From Marinomonas alcarazii (GTDB lineage: Bacteria; Pseudomonadota; Gammaproteobacteria; Pseudomonadales; Marinomonadaceae), in the NCBI RefSeq assembly GCF_003208215.1, contig NZ_QKLW01000008.1, positions 1-64,000 on the forward strand: a stretch of 64,000 bases of DNA, written 5' to 3'. Position numbers and translations under genes: made by a program. The first letter of the stretch is position 1, and every line of letters starts with the position of its first letter. Shown here piece after piece: positions 1 to 10,992 of this stretch. The notes beneath the pieces were generated by a model that searched no databases, was not told the origin of the DNA, and saw nothing but the letters and a program-made list of their open reading frames with translations.

Positions 1-222
1 CCTAAAAACAATAAGCCAACATAAAGCGAATTGACGTGTTAGACGTTTCGCAAGACTTCAATTTTTTTGATCCTAAAAGGATCTTCTGAAGCCTCCAGCG
101 AGCGCCCACACAAATTATCTGATTATCTATTTTAAAGAGCGTGCTAACTTGAATGGCTAACCAAATCGTATTTAGTTAGTTGAACTTGGTCTTCGTTGCC
201 CTGAAGCCTTGTCCGTGTCAGC
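1..222 (-). other. 5' leader of an rRNA operon (16S gene lies beyond the left edge)
   Basis: Read on the minus strand, this stretch matches the layout of a gammaproteobacterial rrn leader. A boxA-type antitermination element (GCTCTTTAAAA, 130-140) is followed by AT-rich sequence and a boxC-like TGTGTGGGCGCTCGC (about 99-113), in the same order as in E. coli rrn leaders. A palindromic GATCCTAAAAGGATC (71-85) may be part of a processing stem. No mature 16S sequence is visible, so the gene should begin just outside the window. The assignment rests on recognised motifs and their order. Confidence 0.75.
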
Positions 223-258
223 GAGGGCGTATATTAAGGATCTACAGATTTAGTGCAA
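222..258 (-). promoter_or_regulatory. rRNA operon promoter
   Basis: On the minus strand there is a -35 TTGCAC (253-258), a 16-nt spacer and a -10 TAATAT (231-236). A GC-rich discriminator (ACGCCCTCGC) follows, as is typical of growth-rate and ppGpp-controlled stable RNA promoters. The sequence upstream of the -35 (259-300) is A/T-rich and could act as an UP element. The start site is expected near 224. DksA, a cofactor for such promoters, is encoded in this window. Confidence 0.7.
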
Positions 259-430
259 CCCTTTTTTGGTATTTCTTTTAATAAATTCAAACTTTTACGC
301 TTTTTGTTCACAAAACGCCCAGAAAACCCGTAATCTGTTTATTATTCAATCAAATTCGAAGCCCCTATATAAAAAAGCCCTTTAACTTTTCAGTTAAAGG
401 GCTTTCTATTAGCTATTTAAGGTCGCTCAA
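259..430. other. purL / rrn intergenic stretch with the purL terminator
   Basis: No coding region is visible. The right part carries the purL terminator (370-405). The left part is AT-rich upstream DNA of the leftward rRNA promoter. Confidence 0.6.
370..405 (-). terminator. Intrinsic terminator of purL
   Basis: A 14-bp perfect stem (374-387 with 392-405) closes a 4-nt loop. On the minus strand it is followed by a run of T, just downstream of the purL stop codon. Confidence 0.9.
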
Positions 431-3400
431 TTAGCCTAACCATTTACGCGCATTTTGGAACAAACGTAACCATGGTGCTTGTTCTTGCCATCCGCTTGGG
501 TGCCAACTGTGTTGAACTGTACGATAAACACGCTCTGGGTGAGGCATCATAATAGTCACACGACCATCTTCAGATGTTAAACCTGTCACACCTTGCGCTG
601 AACCATTCGGATTGAATGGGTAACGCTCGGTTGCCTGACCGTAGTTATCAACGTAGCGCAATGCAATTTGGTTTGCATCAGCAAGTGCCGCCATGTCTTG
701 ATCATCACGGTATTCCGTTTGACCTTCACCATGAGCAACCGCAATCGGCATACGTGAACCTTCCATACCAGCAAGCAAGATAGAGTTTGATTTCTGAACT
801 TCTACCTGAACAAGGCGAGCCTCAAACTGAGCAGACTGGTTACGAACAAACTTCGGCCAATGATCCGCACCAGGAATCAATTCATATAGATTCGATAACA
901 TCTGACAACCATTACACACACCTAGTGTAAAAGTATCAGGACGGTTAAAGAAAGCTTCGAACTGTTCACGCGCAACAGGGTTGAAAAGAATAGACTTAGC
1001 CCAACCTTCACCAGCGCCCAATACGTCACCGTATGAGAAACCACCACATGCAACCAAGCCACTAAATTGGTCCAGGGTCGTACGACCAGACAAGATATCA
1101 CTCATGTGAACATCTACTGGAATAAAGCCTGCTTTATGGAAAGCCGCCGCCATTTCAACTTGACCATTTACACCCTGCTCACGTAAGACTGCAATTTTAG
1201 GCTTAACGCCTGAAGCAACAAACGCAGCAACAATGTCTTCATTTTGATCGAAACGAACATCAGCTGATAGACCTGGGTCTTTCGCATCCAATAGATTATC
1301 GAATTCTTGCTGGGCAGAATCAGGGTTATCACGCAATGCTTGAATGCGGTAACTGGTTTCAGACCAAATGCGCTGCCAATTAATACGTGTTTCTTCTAAC
1401 AATGTTTCACCAGCAAAACAAACACGGATCGAATCATCACCGGATAATGTTGCAATCGGAGTCGTCGTCACACCTGCACTTGCATAAGCAGAAATCACTT
1501 CTGTCACATCCGATTCATTAACCTGTATAACCGCACCCAACTCTTCGTTGAACAAGGCTGGCGCAACTTGCATTCGGTTAGTAATGGTTTCATCAAGATC
1601 AATATTCAGCCCTAAATGGCTGGCGAATGACATCTCAACTAAAGTTGCAAAGGCACCACCGTCAGAACGGTCATGGTACGCCAACAATTTGCCTTCTGCA
1701 TTCAACGCTTGCGTGGTATCAAAGAAACCAGCCAATGCCGCTGCATCGTCTACATCTGGCGCTTGCTGACCGAGTTTATTGTAGACCTGAGCAATAACAG
1801 AACCACCTAGACGGTTTTTACCTGCACCTAAGTCAACCAATAACAAACGCGTGTCCGCTTTGTTTTGTAGCTCTGGCGTTAGTGTTTTACGAACATCCGT
1901 AACTGGCGCAAAAGCTGAAATAACCAAAGACAATGGCGAAGTGACTGCTTTTTCTTTGCCATCTTCTTTCCACACAGTCTTCATAGACATAGAGTCTTTA
2001 CCTACTGGAATGGCAATATCCAAGGCTGGACACAGCTCCATACCGACGGCTTTTACAGTTTGGTAAAGTTTTTCATCTTCGCCTTCGTGACCAGCTGCGG
2101 CCATCCAGTTCGCAGACAACTTAATGTTACTACGTTTCGTAATATGCGCTGCAGCCAAGTTAGTCAGTGCTTCGCCAACAGCCATGCGCCCAGATGCAGG
2201 AGCATCCAATAAGGCAACAGGGGTGCGCTCACCCATGGTCATCGCTTCACCAGTGTAGCTTTCTAGAGATGACGTTGTTACCGCCACATCCGCTACTGGT
2301 ACCTGCCATGGACCAACCATTTGATCACGGGCAACCATACCAGTGATTGAACGGTCACCAATGGTGATCAGGAAGTTTTTGCTCGCAACCGTTGGCAAAC
2401 TAAGAACACGCTTCGCTGCGTCCGCAAGATCCACATCAACAGCAGTGAAATCATCACCAGCAATAACCGCTTTAGTTGCTTCACGATGCATTTTAGGTGG
2501 CTTGCCAAATAGAACCGACATTGGCAAATCTACAGGCTTATTATCGAAGTGCTCATCCGCCACTTGCAAATGCATTTCTTCTTTTGCTTCACCAACGATG
2601 GCAAAAGGGCAACGCTCACGTTCACAAATCGCCGTAAACTCTTCAATGCGATCTGGAGAAACCGCCATGACATAGCGCTCTTGCGATTCATTACACCAAA
2701 TCTCTAGTGGCGACATGCCAGGCTCGTCATTTAGAACCTTACGCAGATCAAAGTTACCACCGCGCTCGCCATCTTTTACCAGTTCAGGTAAAGCATTAGA
2801 CAAACCACCAGCACCCACATCGTGGATGAAGCTGATTGGGTTCTTATCACCAAGCTGCCAACAACGGTCAATCACTTCCTGACAACGACGTTCCATTTCT
2901 GGATTACCACGTTGAACCGAAGCGAAATCAAGGTCTTCATTACCATCGGCAGACGCCATAGAAGATGCCGCACCACCACCAAGACCGATCAACATCGCAG
3001 GACCACCAAGTACGATTAACTTAGCACCCACTTTGATCTCTTGTTTTTCAACGTGCTCACGACGAATATTACCGATACCGCCCGCCAACATGATTGGCTT
3101 GTGATAACCACGCACTTCTTCTTGAGAAGCACCCTGGATAGTTTGCTCATAAGTACGGAAATAACCCAATAAGTTTGGACGACCAAACTCATTGTTAAAA
3201 GCGGCACCACCGATAGGACCTTCGATCATAATGTCCAAAGGCGTCACAATACGAGATGGCTTGCCGTAGTAGCTTTCCCACGGCTGTTCAAAGCCAGGAA
3301 TTTTAAGGTCAGAAACCGTGTAACCACTCAAACCTGCTTTTGGTTTAGAACCTACACCCGTTGCGCCTTCGTCACGAATTTCACCACCAGATCCTGTTGC

Positions 3401-4330
3401 TGCACCAGAGAATGGTGAGATCGCTGTTGGATGGTTATGAGTTTCAACCTTCATCAAAATATCGATGTTTTCATGGCTGAAATCGTATTCACGAGTCTCT
3501 GCTGATGGGAAGAAGCGCCCACCAAAATGACCTTCCATTACCGCAGCATTGTCTTTATAAGCAGACAAGGTGCCGTGTGGATTATGTTCATGCGTGTTCT
3601 TGATCATTTTAAACAAAGAGCGCTCTTGCTCTTCGCCATCAATTGTCCAAGACGCATTAAAGATTTTATGACGACAATGTTCTGAGTTTGCTTGCGCGAA
3701 CATCATTAGCTCAACATCAATTGGATTACGACCCAATTCAATGAAAGACTCAACAAGGTAATCAATTTCGTCATCGGCAAGAGCCAGACCTAGCGTTTGG
3801 TTTGCCTCAACCAAGGCTGCTCGGCCGCCACCTAACACATCGACACTTGTCATTGGCGCAGGCTCAGCATGAGAAAACATGTCAGTTGCGTCGCTTAATG
3901 CCGGAAGCACGCTTTCTGTCATGCGGTCATGCAACATAGCTGACAACAAGTCTAACTCTTCAAGCGCTAATGGCTCCGAGCTATGTATAAAGTATTCCAC
4001 GCCACGTTCAACGCGAGATACGGCCGCAAGGCCACAGTTATGAAGGATATCGGTTGCTTTCGATGACCAAGGTGAAATCGTTCCTAAACGAGGAACAACT
4101 AAAACACTTTGATCAGATGAACTGACTTGGGAGGATTTAGGACCGTAGGCCAAAGCGCGTTGAAGAACAGTTTCCTGTTCAGCAGTAAGCGTTTGATTAT
4201 CAACCAGCTCCACGAAATGGAGAAATTGAGCATCAACATCTGTAACAGATGGGATAGATGCTTGCATATTGGCTAATAACTTTGCCTTGCGAAACGCCGA
4301 TAGCGCTGCGGAACCATGCAGAGTTAGCAT
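431..4330 (-). CDS. purL: Phosphoribosylformylglycinamidine synthase (FGAM synthase)
   Basis: This enzyme carries out the fourth step of de novo purine synthesis, using glutamine and ATP to convert FGAR to FGAM in the cytosol. The 1299-residue length is that of the large single-chain proteobacterial PurL. It has an N-terminal PurS-like part, two AIRS-type halves rich in glycine loops (about 200-1000), and a C-terminal class I glutamine amidotransferase domain. The predicted triad is Cys1139 in [10 protein letters not shown] with His1264 and Glu1266 in MPHPER. The start is the ATG at 4330. The gene is monocistronic with its own terminator. I saw no obvious PurR box in the short upstream gap. 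Confidence 0.97.
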   Translation of the reverse strand: MLTLHGSAALSAFRKAKLLANMQASIPSVTDVDAQFLHFVELVDNQTLTAEQETVLQRALAYGPKSSQVSSSDQSVLVVPRLGTISPWSSKATDILHNCGLAAVSRVERGVEYFIHSSEPLALEELDLLSAMLHDRMTESVLPALSDATDMFSHAEPAPMTSVDVLGGGRAALVEANQTLGLALADDEIDYLVESFIELGRNPIDVELMMFAQANSEHCRHKIFNASWTIDGEEQERSLFKMIKNTHEHNPHGTLSAYKDNAAVMEGHFGGRFFPSAETREYDFSHENIDILMKVETHNHPTAISPFSGAATGSGGEIRDEGATGVGSKPKAGLSGYTVSDLKIPGFEQPWESYYGKPSRIVTPLDIMIEGPIGGAAFNNEFGRPNLLGYFRTYEQTIQGASQEEVRGYHKPIMLAGGIGNIRREHVEKQEIKVGAKLIVLGGPAMLIGLGGGAASSMASADGNEDLDFASVQRGNPEMERRCQEVIDRCWQLGDKNPISFIHDVGAGGLSNALPELVKDGERGGNFDLRKVLNDEPGMSPLEIWCNESQERYVMAVSPDRIEEFTAICERERCPFAIVGEAKEEMHLQVADEHFDNKPVDLPMSVLFGKPPKMHREATKAVIAGDDFTAVDVDLADAAKRVLSLPTVASKNFLITIGDRSITGMVARDQMVGPWQVPVADVAVTTSSLESYTGEAMTMGERTPVALLDAPASGRMAVGEALTNLAAAHITKRSNIKLSANWMAAAGHEGEDEKLYQTVKAVGMELCPALDIAIPVGKDSMSMKTVWKEDGKEKAVTSPLSLVISAFAPVTDVRKTLTPELQNKADTRLLLVDLGAGKNRLGGSVIAQVYNKLGQQAPDVDDAAALAGFFDTTQALNAEGKLLAYHDRSDGGAFATLVEMSFASHLGLNIDLDETITNRMQVAPALFNEELGAVIQVNESDVTEVISAYASAGVTTTPIATLSGDDSIRVCFAGETLLEETRINWQRIWSETSYRIQALRDNPDSAQQEFDNLLDAKDPGLSADVRFDQNEDIVAAFVASGVKPKIAVLREQGVNGQVEMAAAFHKAGFIPVDVHMSDILSGRTTLDQFSGLVACGGFSYGDVLGAGEGWAKSILFNPVAREQFEAFFNRPDTFTLGVCNGCQMLSNLYELIPGADHWPKFVRNQSAQFEARLVQVEVQKSNSILLAGMEGSRMPIAVAHGEGQTEYRDDQDMAALADANQIALRYVDNYGQATERYPFNPNGSAQGVTGLTSEDGRVTIMMPHPERVYRTVQHSWHPSGWQEQAPWLRLFQNARKWLG

Positions 4331-4447
4331 GTCGAGTATTGCCTCACTTGGTAGTTTTGGGGAAATGGTGCGGGTATTTTAAATCAATGAGGCAAATAGA
4401 GGCTAGCAGAGTATGAAATTTCTACACAAAATGATGGAATTAATTGG

Positions 4448-4936
4448 CTAAGTCGTCTTTTTTGCCTGTTCCTTGAGCTTCTTTTTCTGCTCACGACGAT
4501 ATTGAAAGAATTGAGTTAGTTGCGCAGAGGCAATTTCAGCTAAGACCCCAGACTCAACTTTCACCTTATGATTGAGAAAAGGTGCCTCAAAAAACTGCCC
4601 CTGACTTTCAACAATGCCACTTTTTGGCTCTGTCGCAGCATAAACGACTCGATCGATACGCGCATGCACCATAGCACCGGCACACATTGAACAAGGCTCC
4701 AGTGTTACATATAAAGCCGCACCAGGAAGCCGGTAATTATTCATCGTTTTACACGCGTTTCGAATGGCTTGGATTTCTGCATGGGCAGTTGGGTCACAAA
4801 GAGAAATTGGCGCATTGTAGCCTTCACCGATAATCTCATCATTCAGTACTACTATCGCACCAACAGGAATCTCATTTTCCGACGCCGCTTTCGCAGCTAG
4901 AGCAATCGCATGCTCCATCCATTCTTGATCGTTCAT
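4448..4936 (-). CDS. tadA: tRNA-specific adenosine-34 deaminase
   Basis: TadA deaminates A34 of tRNA-Arg(ACG) to inosine so that the anticodon can read CGU, CGC and CGA. The 162-residue protein has the cytidine-deaminase fold signatures: zinc ligand His52 and proton-shuttle Glu54 in TAHAEIQAI, and the zinc cysteines Cys82 and Cys85 in PCSMCAGA. The C-terminus is a short lysine-rich helix. An ATG at 4936 is preceded by a strong GAGGTGG ribosome binding site. The gene lies between purL and a divergently transcribed CBS-domain gene. Confidence 0.95.
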   Translation of the reverse strand: MNDQEWMEHAIALAAKAASENEIPVGAIVVLNDEIIGEGYNAPISLCDPTAHAEIQAIRNACKTMNNYRLPGAALYVTLEPCSMCAGAMVHARIDRVVYAATEPKSGIVESQGQFFEAPFLNHKVKVESGVLAEIASAQLTQFFQYRREQKKKLKEQAKKTT

Positions 4937-5047
4937 TATTGATCCACCTCAAAACGACAATATTGCTTTAAATACATGATTGCCTTTCATACATAATCCG
5001 CTCTAAACTGAATTTTAACGCGTAAATAGACACAAGGAGATTCATTC

Positions 5048-5470
5048 ATGCGTACTGTGGCAGATCTAATGATTACCGATTTAGTTACCTTGAGAGAAAA
5101 TGATTCTTTAGCGAAAGCCAAAGCATTAATGCAGGAAAAAAACATTCGCAACATCCCCATCGTGAACGATGAAGGAGAATGCGTTGGCATGTTAACGCAA
5201 CGAGAATATTTACGTCACGCTTTTCATCTTGTTAGTCAGTTTGGCACCCAACAAATTTCCAAGAAAGAGCAGCAAACGCCCATTGCCAATGCAATGAACA
5301 AAGACATACTCACCGTCAGCCCCGAGACAGATTTAGACATAGCCGCAGAGTTTTTTATTGAAAACAAATATGGCAGCCTACCCGTTACTCAAAATAACAA
5401 GCTAGTGGGGATTTTAACGCCAGTCGACTTTGTGAAACTCGCACATAAAATGCTGCAAGAATCAGCCTAA
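5048..5470 (+). CDS. Two-CBS-domain protein
   Basis: This 140-residue cytosolic protein is made almost entirely of two tandem CBS motifs (about 5-60 and 80-138), including the conserved GxLTxxD-type turns (GMLTQREYL, GILTPVDFV). Stand-alone CBS pairs usually bind adenosine nucleotides and regulate partner proteins, but no partner is evident here. The ATG at 5048 has a good AAGGAG site. The stop codon lies one base from the stop of the convergent cold-shock gene, so the two transcripts probably overlap at their 3' ends. Confidence 0.85.
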   Translation: MRTVADLMITDLVTLRENDSLAKAKALMQEKNIRNIPIVNDEGECVGMLTQREYLRHAFHLVSQFGTQQISKKEQQTPIANAMNKDILTVSPETDLDIAAEFFIENKYGSLPVTQNNKLVGILTPVDFVKLAHKMLQESA

Positions 5471-5471
5471 G

Positions 5472-5729
5472 TTAAGCACTTTCAAGTTGTTTATTAGAGC
5501 CAGAGGCTGCTGAACGCACCTCTTTCTCTACTTGAACATCCACTGCCTGCAAACCGAAGTCAGTTGAAGACAATATGAAATTAACAGGCTGTCCTTTTCT
5601 AAGGGTTTTGTGACCGTCACAGACAATAGACTTATAGTGAACAAAAACATCACTGTCTTCTTCTCTTTTAATAAAGCCTACGCCTTTGGCGTCATTAAAC
5701 CACTTAACTTTTCCAGTTAATCTTTCCAT
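5472..5729 (-). CDS. Cold-shock-domain protein (CspA family)
   Basis: A small single-stranded nucleic-acid-binding protein of 85 residues. The cold-shock domain covers about residues 1-67, with KVKWFNDAKGVGFI (RNP1 region, with GVGF instead of the usual GFGF) and DVFVHYKSI (RNP2). A hydrophilic tail of about 18 residues extends beyond the standard 67-70. I chose the ATG at 5729 because AGAGG lies 9 nt upstream and the domain begins at once; the longer frame adds an unrelated Cys-rich peptide. Directly upstream of the ribosome site lies the A-rich 11-mer found four times in the putative small RNA at 17.5 kb. Confidence 0.9.
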   Translation of the reverse strand: MERLTGKVKWFNDAKGVGFIKREEDSDVFVHYKSIVCDGHKTLRKGQPVNFILSSTDFGLQAVDVQVEKEVRSAASGSNKQLESA

Positions 5730-5738
5730 ATAAATTCG

Positions 5739-5757
5739 CCTCTTTTTTATTTTTATT
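5739..5757 (-). promoter_or_regulatory. Shine-Dalgarno plus A-rich AAN motif of the cold-shock gene
   Basis: On the minus strand AATAAAAATAA (5747-5757) is followed by AAA and the ribosome site AGAGG (5739-5743). It reads as consecutive AAN triplets, the kind of sequence bound by the distal face of Hfq. The 11-mer is identical to the core repeated in the RNA at 17.5 kb. Translational control by Hfq/Crc is inference. Confidence 0.35.
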
Positions 5758-5822
5758 AAGTAAGCGCAAGGACAGAAACCCAAACTGGGTTCCCGCCCTC
5801 TTATCTAATGATCAAAAAGCCG

Positions 5823-8606
5823 TTACAACGACTCAATACTGATTTTTTGCTCTTCTAATTTGCTGACTGCTAATTGCAGGTCATCGCATTTAGCGCGCTC
5901 TTTCTCAACCACCTCAACAGGCGCTTTCGCCACAAAGCTGTCGTTAGAAAGTTTACCCTGTATACGCTGCAAATCTTTGGTTGCTTTGTCGATTTCTTTT
6001 TGCAAACGCGCTAACTCAGCTTCTTTGTCAATCAAACCCGCCATTGGCACAAGCACTTCCATATCACCAACCAATGCGGTTGCAGACATTGGCGCTTCAT
6101 CACCCGCATTCAACCAAGTCACAGACTCTAACTTAGCCAAGGTTTGCAAGAAGGTTAAGTTAGCCTCTAGGCGCGCTTTATCTTGTTCAGAGCCATTACG
6201 GAACAAAATAGTCAGCGGCTTAGAAGGAGAGATGTTCATTTCGCCACGGATATTACGAATGCCTTCAATAACACCTTTTAGCCACTCTACGTCTGCTTCT
6301 GCTTGCGCGTCTTTTTTCGCCTCATTAGCCATTGGGTATTCACCCAACATCACAGTGTCACCTTCCACACCCGCTAGTGGCGCTACGCGCTGCCAAATTT
6401 CTTCTGTTAAGAACGGCATCATTGGATGAGCAAGACGCAAGAAAGCTTCCAACACACGCACCAAAGTACGACGAGTACCCATTAATTGCGCAGGCGTAGC
6501 GTTTTCGTCCCAAAGCACAGGCTTAGAAAGCTCCAAATACCAATCACAGTACTCGTGCCACATGAATTCATACAATGCTTGGGATGCCAAATCAAAGCGA
6601 TGCGTATCAAAAGCGCGGTTTACGGCTTCTTCTGCATGTTGCAAACGCGAAATAATCCATTTGTCAGCAAGGGATAATTCAACCTCTGCACCACTTTGGC
6701 CGCAATCTTGATCTTCTGTGTTCATCAACACATATCGAGTTGCATTCCAAATCTTATTACAGAAGTTACGATAACCTTCCAGACGATTAAGATCGAACTT
6801 AATATCACGACCACCAGATGCCAATGAACACAAGGTAAAGCGAAGAGCATCAGTACCATAAGCCTGAATACCCTCTGGGTAAGTTTCGCGAGTATTCTTC
6901 TCGACCTTTTCAGCCAAGCGAGGCTGCATCATGCCGTAAGTGCGTTTCGCCACCAAAGATTCGATATCAATACCATTGATCAAATCCAATGGATCGATAA
7001 CATTACCCTTGGATTTTGACATTTTATCGCCGCGCTCATCACGAATAAGACCAGTGATGTAGACGGTTTTGAAAGGCACTTTATTGGTAAACTTCAACGT
7101 CATCATGATCATTCTGGCAACCCAGAAGAAGATAATATCAAAGCCAGTTACCAGAACATCGGATTCACTAAAGTCTTTAAAGTCTTGTGTTTCTTCTGGC
7201 CAACCTTGGGTTGCAAATGTCCACAGTGCAGAAGAGAACCAAGTATCAAGGACGTCTTCGTCTTGAGTCAGCTCAACATCAGCCGCTAGACTGTATTTTG
7301 CACGAACCTCTTCTTCGCTCTTACCAACATAGTGTTTACCGTCGGCATCGTACCAAGCTGGAATTTGATGCCCCCACCACAATTGACGAGAAATACACCA
7401 GTCTTGAAGATCACGCATCCAAGCAAAGTAAGTATTTTCCCATTGCTTAGGTACAAATTGGATATCGCCATTCTCAACCGCTTCAATTGCAGGCTTAGCC
7501 AATGACTCAACCGCTACATACCACTGCTGAGTTAGGTAAGGCTCAATAACCGTATTACCACGCTCACCACGTGGTACTTTTAATTTATGATCGACCACTT
7601 TTTCAAGTAGACCAAGAGCGTCGAAATCAGCGACAACCGTTTTACGTGCATCAAAACGATCCATGCCACGGTATTTCTCCGGCGCCGTATCATTGATTGC
7701 CGCATCATCGTTGAAAATATTGATCAATGGCATATCGTGGCGTTTGCCCACTTCATAGTCATTGAAATCATGAGCTGGGGTGATTTTCACACACCCTGTA
7801 CCAAATTCTTTGTCTACATATTCGTCCGCAACGATAGGAATACGACGCCCCACCAATGGCAATTCAACAAACTTGCCAACAAGATCAGTAAAACGCTCGT
7901 CATCCAATGCAACCGCAACCGCTGCATCACCGAACATAGTCTCAGGACGTGTTGTTGCCACTACAATGTAATCTTTGCCATCCGCAGTTTTCACACCATC
8001 GGCCAATGGGTAACGGAAATACCACATGAAGCCATTTTCTTCTTCAGAAACCACTTCAAGATCAGAAATGGCAGTGTGCAAAACTGGATCCCAGTTTACT
8101 AGACGCTGGCCACGGTAAATAATGCCTTCATCAAACAAGCGAACAAACACTTCCTGAACCGCAGCAGACATACCAGGGTCCATTGTGAAGCGTTCTTTGT
8201 CCCAAGCAACTGAATCACCCAAAACGCGCATTTGGTCAGAAATAGTGCCGCCGGACTGGTCTTTCCACTCCCACACTTTCTCAAGGAATTTTTCACGCCC
8301 AAGTTCATGACGTGTAACGTTCTGAGCCGCCAGTTGGCGTTCAACAACCATTTGCGTTGCGATACCAGCGTGGTCAGAACCCGGCTGCCATAATGTGCGA
8401 CTGCCCTTCATACGCTCACGACGGATCATTGCGTCCATTAAGGTATGCTGAAACGCATGCCCCATGTGCAAACTACCGGTGACGTTTGGCGGTGGAATCA
8501 TGATAGAAAATGGAGAACCGTTGCCTTGAGGAGCAAAATAGCCGCTCTCTTCCCAACGTTGATAAATAGGTTGTTCGATACTCTGAGGTTGGTAGGTCTT
8601 TTCCAT
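5823..8606 (-). CDS. valS: Valine--tRNA ligase
   Basis: This class I aminoacyl-tRNA synthetase charges tRNA-Val. The 927-residue length is typical. The HIGH-type motif is HMGH at residues 47-50 (within [11 protein letters not shown]), and KMSKSKGNV lies near residue 555. The editing CP1 domain lies between them, and the C-terminus is a Lys/Glu-rich coiled coil rich in [12 protein letters not shown]-type heptads. The start is the ATG at 8606. The gene follows the acidic hypothetical gene on the same strand, as in the pepA-valS clusters of Pseudomonas relatives. Confidence 0.97.
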   Translation of the reverse strand: MEKTYQPQSIEQPIYQRWEESGYFAPQGNGSPFSIMIPPPNVTGSLHMGHAFQHTLMDAMIRRERMKGSRTLWQPGSDHAGIATQMVVERQLAAQNVTRHELGREKFLEKVWEWKDQSGGTISDQMRVLGDSVAWDKERFTMDPGMSAAVQEVFVRLFDEGIIYRGQRLVNWDPVLHTAISDLEVVSEEENGFMWYFRYPLADGVKTADGKDYIVVATTRPETMFGDAAVAVALDDERFTDLVGKFVELPLVGRRIPIVADEYVDKEFGTGCVKITPAHDFNDYEVGKRHDMPLINIFNDDAAINDTAPEKYRGMDRFDARKTVVADFDALGLLEKVVDHKLKVPRGERGNTVIEPYLTQQWYVAVESLAKPAIEAVENGDIQFVPKQWENTYFAWMRDLQDWCISRQLWWGHQIPAWYDADGKHYVGKSEEEVRAKYSLAADVELTQDEDVLDTWFSSALWTFATQGWPEETQDFKDFSESDVLVTGFDIIFFWVARMIMMTLKFTNKVPFKTVYITGLIRDERGDKMSKSKGNVIDPLDLINGIDIESLVAKRTYGMMQPRLAEKVEKNTRETYPEGIQAYGTDALRFTLCSLASGGRDIKFDLNRLEGYRNFCNKIWNATRYVLMNTEDQDCGQSGAEVELSLADKWIISRLQHAEEAVNRAFDTHRFDLASQALYEFMWHEYCDWYLELSKPVLWDENATPAQLMGTRRTLVRVLEAFLRLAHPMMPFLTEEIWQRVAPLAGVEGDTVMLGEYPMANEAKKDAQAEADVEWLKGVIEGIRNIRGEMNISPSKPLTILFRNGSEQDKARLEANLTFLQTLAKLESVTWLNAGDEAPMSATALVGDMEVLVPMAGLIDKEAELARLQKEIDKATKDLQRIQGKLSNDSFVAKAPVEVVEKERAKCDDLQLAVSKLEEQKISIESL

Positions 8607-8742
8607 TTTGGTGTCTTAAAGCTCTTATGTAGCGGTAAATTGTAATTGGGAGAATTATAACGTGTCATAGCAAGATAAAGAATAACACACGAACAATTAA
8701 GGTCTTTATCAGGCAACAGCCTGCTGAATAAAAGTGTTTTTG

Positions 8743-9132
8743 TTATTCTTTTCCATCGGATTCGTGTGAGGTGGACGCTGTCTGCAATGTCTGCATCACT
8801 TCTTCCACCAATTCTGGCAAACGTTTTGCCAACACATCAGCAATGGCCTTGGCTATTAATTCTTTTGAAGGCTCGGCAGTAACCCCCTCTTCTTTTGCTG
8901 CGGTTTCTTCAGCAGGTCCAAGCGCCTCTTCAGGCTGTGACAAGCTGTCAATTGAACCTGGATCATCAAAAGACTGAGAAATATGCATTTCCTGACTGAC
9001 TGAAGCAGTCAATTGCTCTTCAACAACATCCATCAAAATAGGAATGTCGTCTTGATTGCGCAAAGCCGATATTAATGTTTCTTCATCTGGTTCGAAAACA
9101 CCATCATCATGCTGAGTAGCTAAATCTGACAT
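8743..9132 (-). CDS. Acidic conserved hypothetical protein between pepA and valS
   Basis: A 129-residue, strongly acidic, low-complexity protein. The N-terminal segment has an EPDEETL...DDIPILMDVV motif, the middle is Glu/Ala/Pro-rich and apparently disordered, and a C-terminal amphipathic helix (about 95-122) reads ELIAKAIADVLAKRLPELVE. I recall short acidic proteins of this type in the same slot in Pseudomonas, but no function is known to me. I chose the ATG at 9132; a longer TTG form would add a hydrophobic stub. The gene for the DNA polymerase III chi subunit (holC), usually found here, is absent. Confidence 0.7.
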   Translation of the reverse strand: MSDLATQHDDGVFEPDEETLISALRNQDDIPILMDVVEEQLTASVSQEMHISQSFDDPGSIDSLSQPEEALGPAEETAAKEEGVTAEPSKELIAKAIADVLAKRLPELVEEVMQTLQTASTSHESDGKE

Positions 9133-9402
9133 AGGAAAAACCAACGGTAAAAACACAACATATGACAAATCAACCGGATCGAGCCCGTTGATCTATCGCT
9201 CTTCATAGCCGTCAACTTTCGCACTGACAAAAGCAAAAGTCCACCCTCAGGCGCAATGGGTTGTGCTCTATTCTTGTAACAGAAAAAATAACACCTTGAT
9301 CGGATTAACCTTTCTAAGAAAAAGACAATAAAAAAGCAGTGACAAAATCATTGTCACTGCTTTTACATTTTGCAGAACACTCTAATCTTTAAATAAAGTA
9401 CG
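9133..9402. other. Gap between pepA and the acidic hypothetical gene
   Basis: This 270-bp gap holds the pepA terminator (9331-9364) and otherwise no recognisable gene. It is too short for an intact holC of about 430 bp. Confidence 0.6.
9331..9364 (-). terminator. Intrinsic terminator of pepA
   Basis: A 14-bp stem (9332-9345 with 9351-9364) with a 5-nt loop, followed on the minus strand by a T-run. It lies 39 bp beyond the pepA stop. Confidence 0.9.
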
Positions 9403-10866
9403 TTAGGACGCTTTATTTAATAAGTAGCGAGTCAACAAGGCAACTGGACGACCACTTGCGCCTTTCGTCGCACCACCAGTCCACGCTGTGCCTGCGATAT
9501 CTAGATGCGCCCAAGGGTAAGAGCCAGTGAAGCGAGACAAGAAACACGCCGCTGTCACTGAACCTGCTTCAGGGCCACCAATATTAGCGATGTCAGCGAA
9601 GTTACTATCAAGCTGCTGCTGATACTCTTCGTCCAAAGGCATTTGCCACAGTTTATCTGCTGAAGTCTGGCTCGCTGCTTTTAGTTCAGAGGCGATGTCA
9701 TCGTTGTTGGCGTACATACCAGAATTAACGCTACCTAAGGCAACCACGCAAGCACCTGTCAAAGTCGCAATATCCACAACGGACTTAGGCTTAAAGCGTT
9801 CAATGTAAGTCAACGCATCACACAATACCAAGCGACCTTCCGCATCAGTATTCAGAACTTCTACTGTTTGACCAGACATGGTCTTCACGATATCGCCTGG
9901 TTTCGTCGCACGGCCACTTGGCATGTTTTCCGCAGCGGCAATAACAGCAGTAAAGTTTAGTTTTGGTTTCAGCTCACAAATTGCTTTCATCGTACCGAAA
10001 ACACTAGCCGCACCACACATGTCGTATTTCATCTCGTCCATTTTCGGACCAGGTTTCAAAGAAATACCACCTGTATCAAAGGTAATGCCTTTACCTAGAA
10101 GAACATGAGGCGCTTCATCCTCTGCTCCACCGCGGTAATTCATTACGATCAAATAACTTGGCTGATCACTACCATGACCCACGGACAACAAGCAGTGCAT
10201 GCCTAGCTCATCCATTTTACTTTCGTCCAGTAGCTCAACACCAATGCTGTACTCTTCACCTAGCTGCTGCGCTTTTGACGCCAAGTAGCTTGGCGTACAA
10301 ACGTTACCAGGAAGGTTTCCTAATTGGCGAGCAAAGGCAGAACCTTTCGCCGTTGCGGTACCAATTGCTAATGCCGCTTCATCTGTACCCTCTAACAACA
10401 AAGAGGTCACTTTTGTCGCTTTTTCAGCATCGTCTTTTTTGAAACCAAGGAAGTTATAAAAACCTTCATTCAGCCATTGAGCCACTAACGCAAGCACATC
10501 CGCTTGAGAACGTTTTTTCAATACAAGCCCTGCACTTGCCACAGCAACCGATGCAAAAGGCAAGCCTTTGATTTGTGCTGCAACAGCGGCAACAACTTTG
10601 CGAGCTTGCATATCACTCAGCTCAGCATCTTTACCAATACCAACCAACAAGACAGCTTGAGCAAATTCTTGCGACACGCCAGGTAACAACAAAGTCTGCG
10701 CTAGACCCGCTTTAAAAACACCCGTTTCACGCAATTGAGAAATCTGCCCATTAGCATTTTCGTCAACCCACGCGGTCGACTCTGAAAAATCTCCTTCACT
10801 CGGCACAAAAGCCACGAGCAAATCAGCTTGTACTGTAGACAAGCGATCAAATAACGCCATATTCAT
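9403..10866 (-). CDS. pepA: Leucyl aminopeptidase (cytosol aminopeptidase, M17)
   Basis: A cytosolic dimetal peptidase that removes N-terminal residues; in E. coli the homologue also binds DNA in Xer recombination and carAB control. At 487 residues it has normal length, with an N-terminal macro-like domain and a C-terminal catalytic domain. The signature NTDAEGRL and the metal/catalytic segment GKGITFDTGG are intact. Two in-frame ATGs (10866 and 10860) are possible starts. The gene is divergent from lptF, the usual arrangement in gammaproteobacteria. carAB also lies in this window, so the PepA-carAB link known in E. coli could be tested here. Confidence 0.96.
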   Translation of the reverse strand: MNMALFDRLSTVQADLLVAFVPSEGDFSESTAWVDENANGQISQLRETGVFKAGLAQTLLLPGVSQEFAQAVLLVGIGKDAELSDMQARKVVAAVAAQIKGLPFASVAVASAGLVLKKRSQADVLALVAQWLNEGFYNFLGFKKDDAEKATKVTSLLLEGTDEAALAIGTATAKGSAFARQLGNLPGNVCTPSYLASKAQQLGEEYSIGVELLDESKMDELGMHCLLSVGHGSDQPSYLIVMNYRGGAEDEAPHVLLGKGITFDTGGISLKPGPKMDEMKYDMCGAASVFGTMKAICELKPKLNFTAVIAAAENMPSGRATKPGDIVKTMSGQTVEVLNTDAEGRLVLCDALTYIERFKPKSVVDIATLTGACVVALGSVNSGMYANNDDIASELKAASQTSADKLWQMPLDEEYQQQLDSNFADIANIGGPEAGSVTAACFLSRFTGSYPWAHLDIAGTAWTGGATKGASGRPVALLTRYLLNKAS

Positions 10867-10992
10867 GAAAAAACCCTCAAAAAATAACTTTTAAAAAAAA
10901 CTGGATAATGTCCTTCTTACCACGAGATAATGGGGGCTTTAGATGTGTAATCAACTCTACGCTTAGAAAGCAAGATTCATCCAGAGGTGACT

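Noticed and set aside
586-3210. Long frames on both strands inside purL
   Set aside because: They have no domain or ribosome site and lie within a gene of clear coding character.
5747-5757. The A-rich leader as a poly(A) slippage or promoter element only
   Set aside because: Kept as a possible Hfq site because the exact 11-mer recurs in the sRNA, but rated low since A-rich leaders are common.
9133-9402. A truncated holC
   Set aside because: No frame here resembles chi, and the space is too short.
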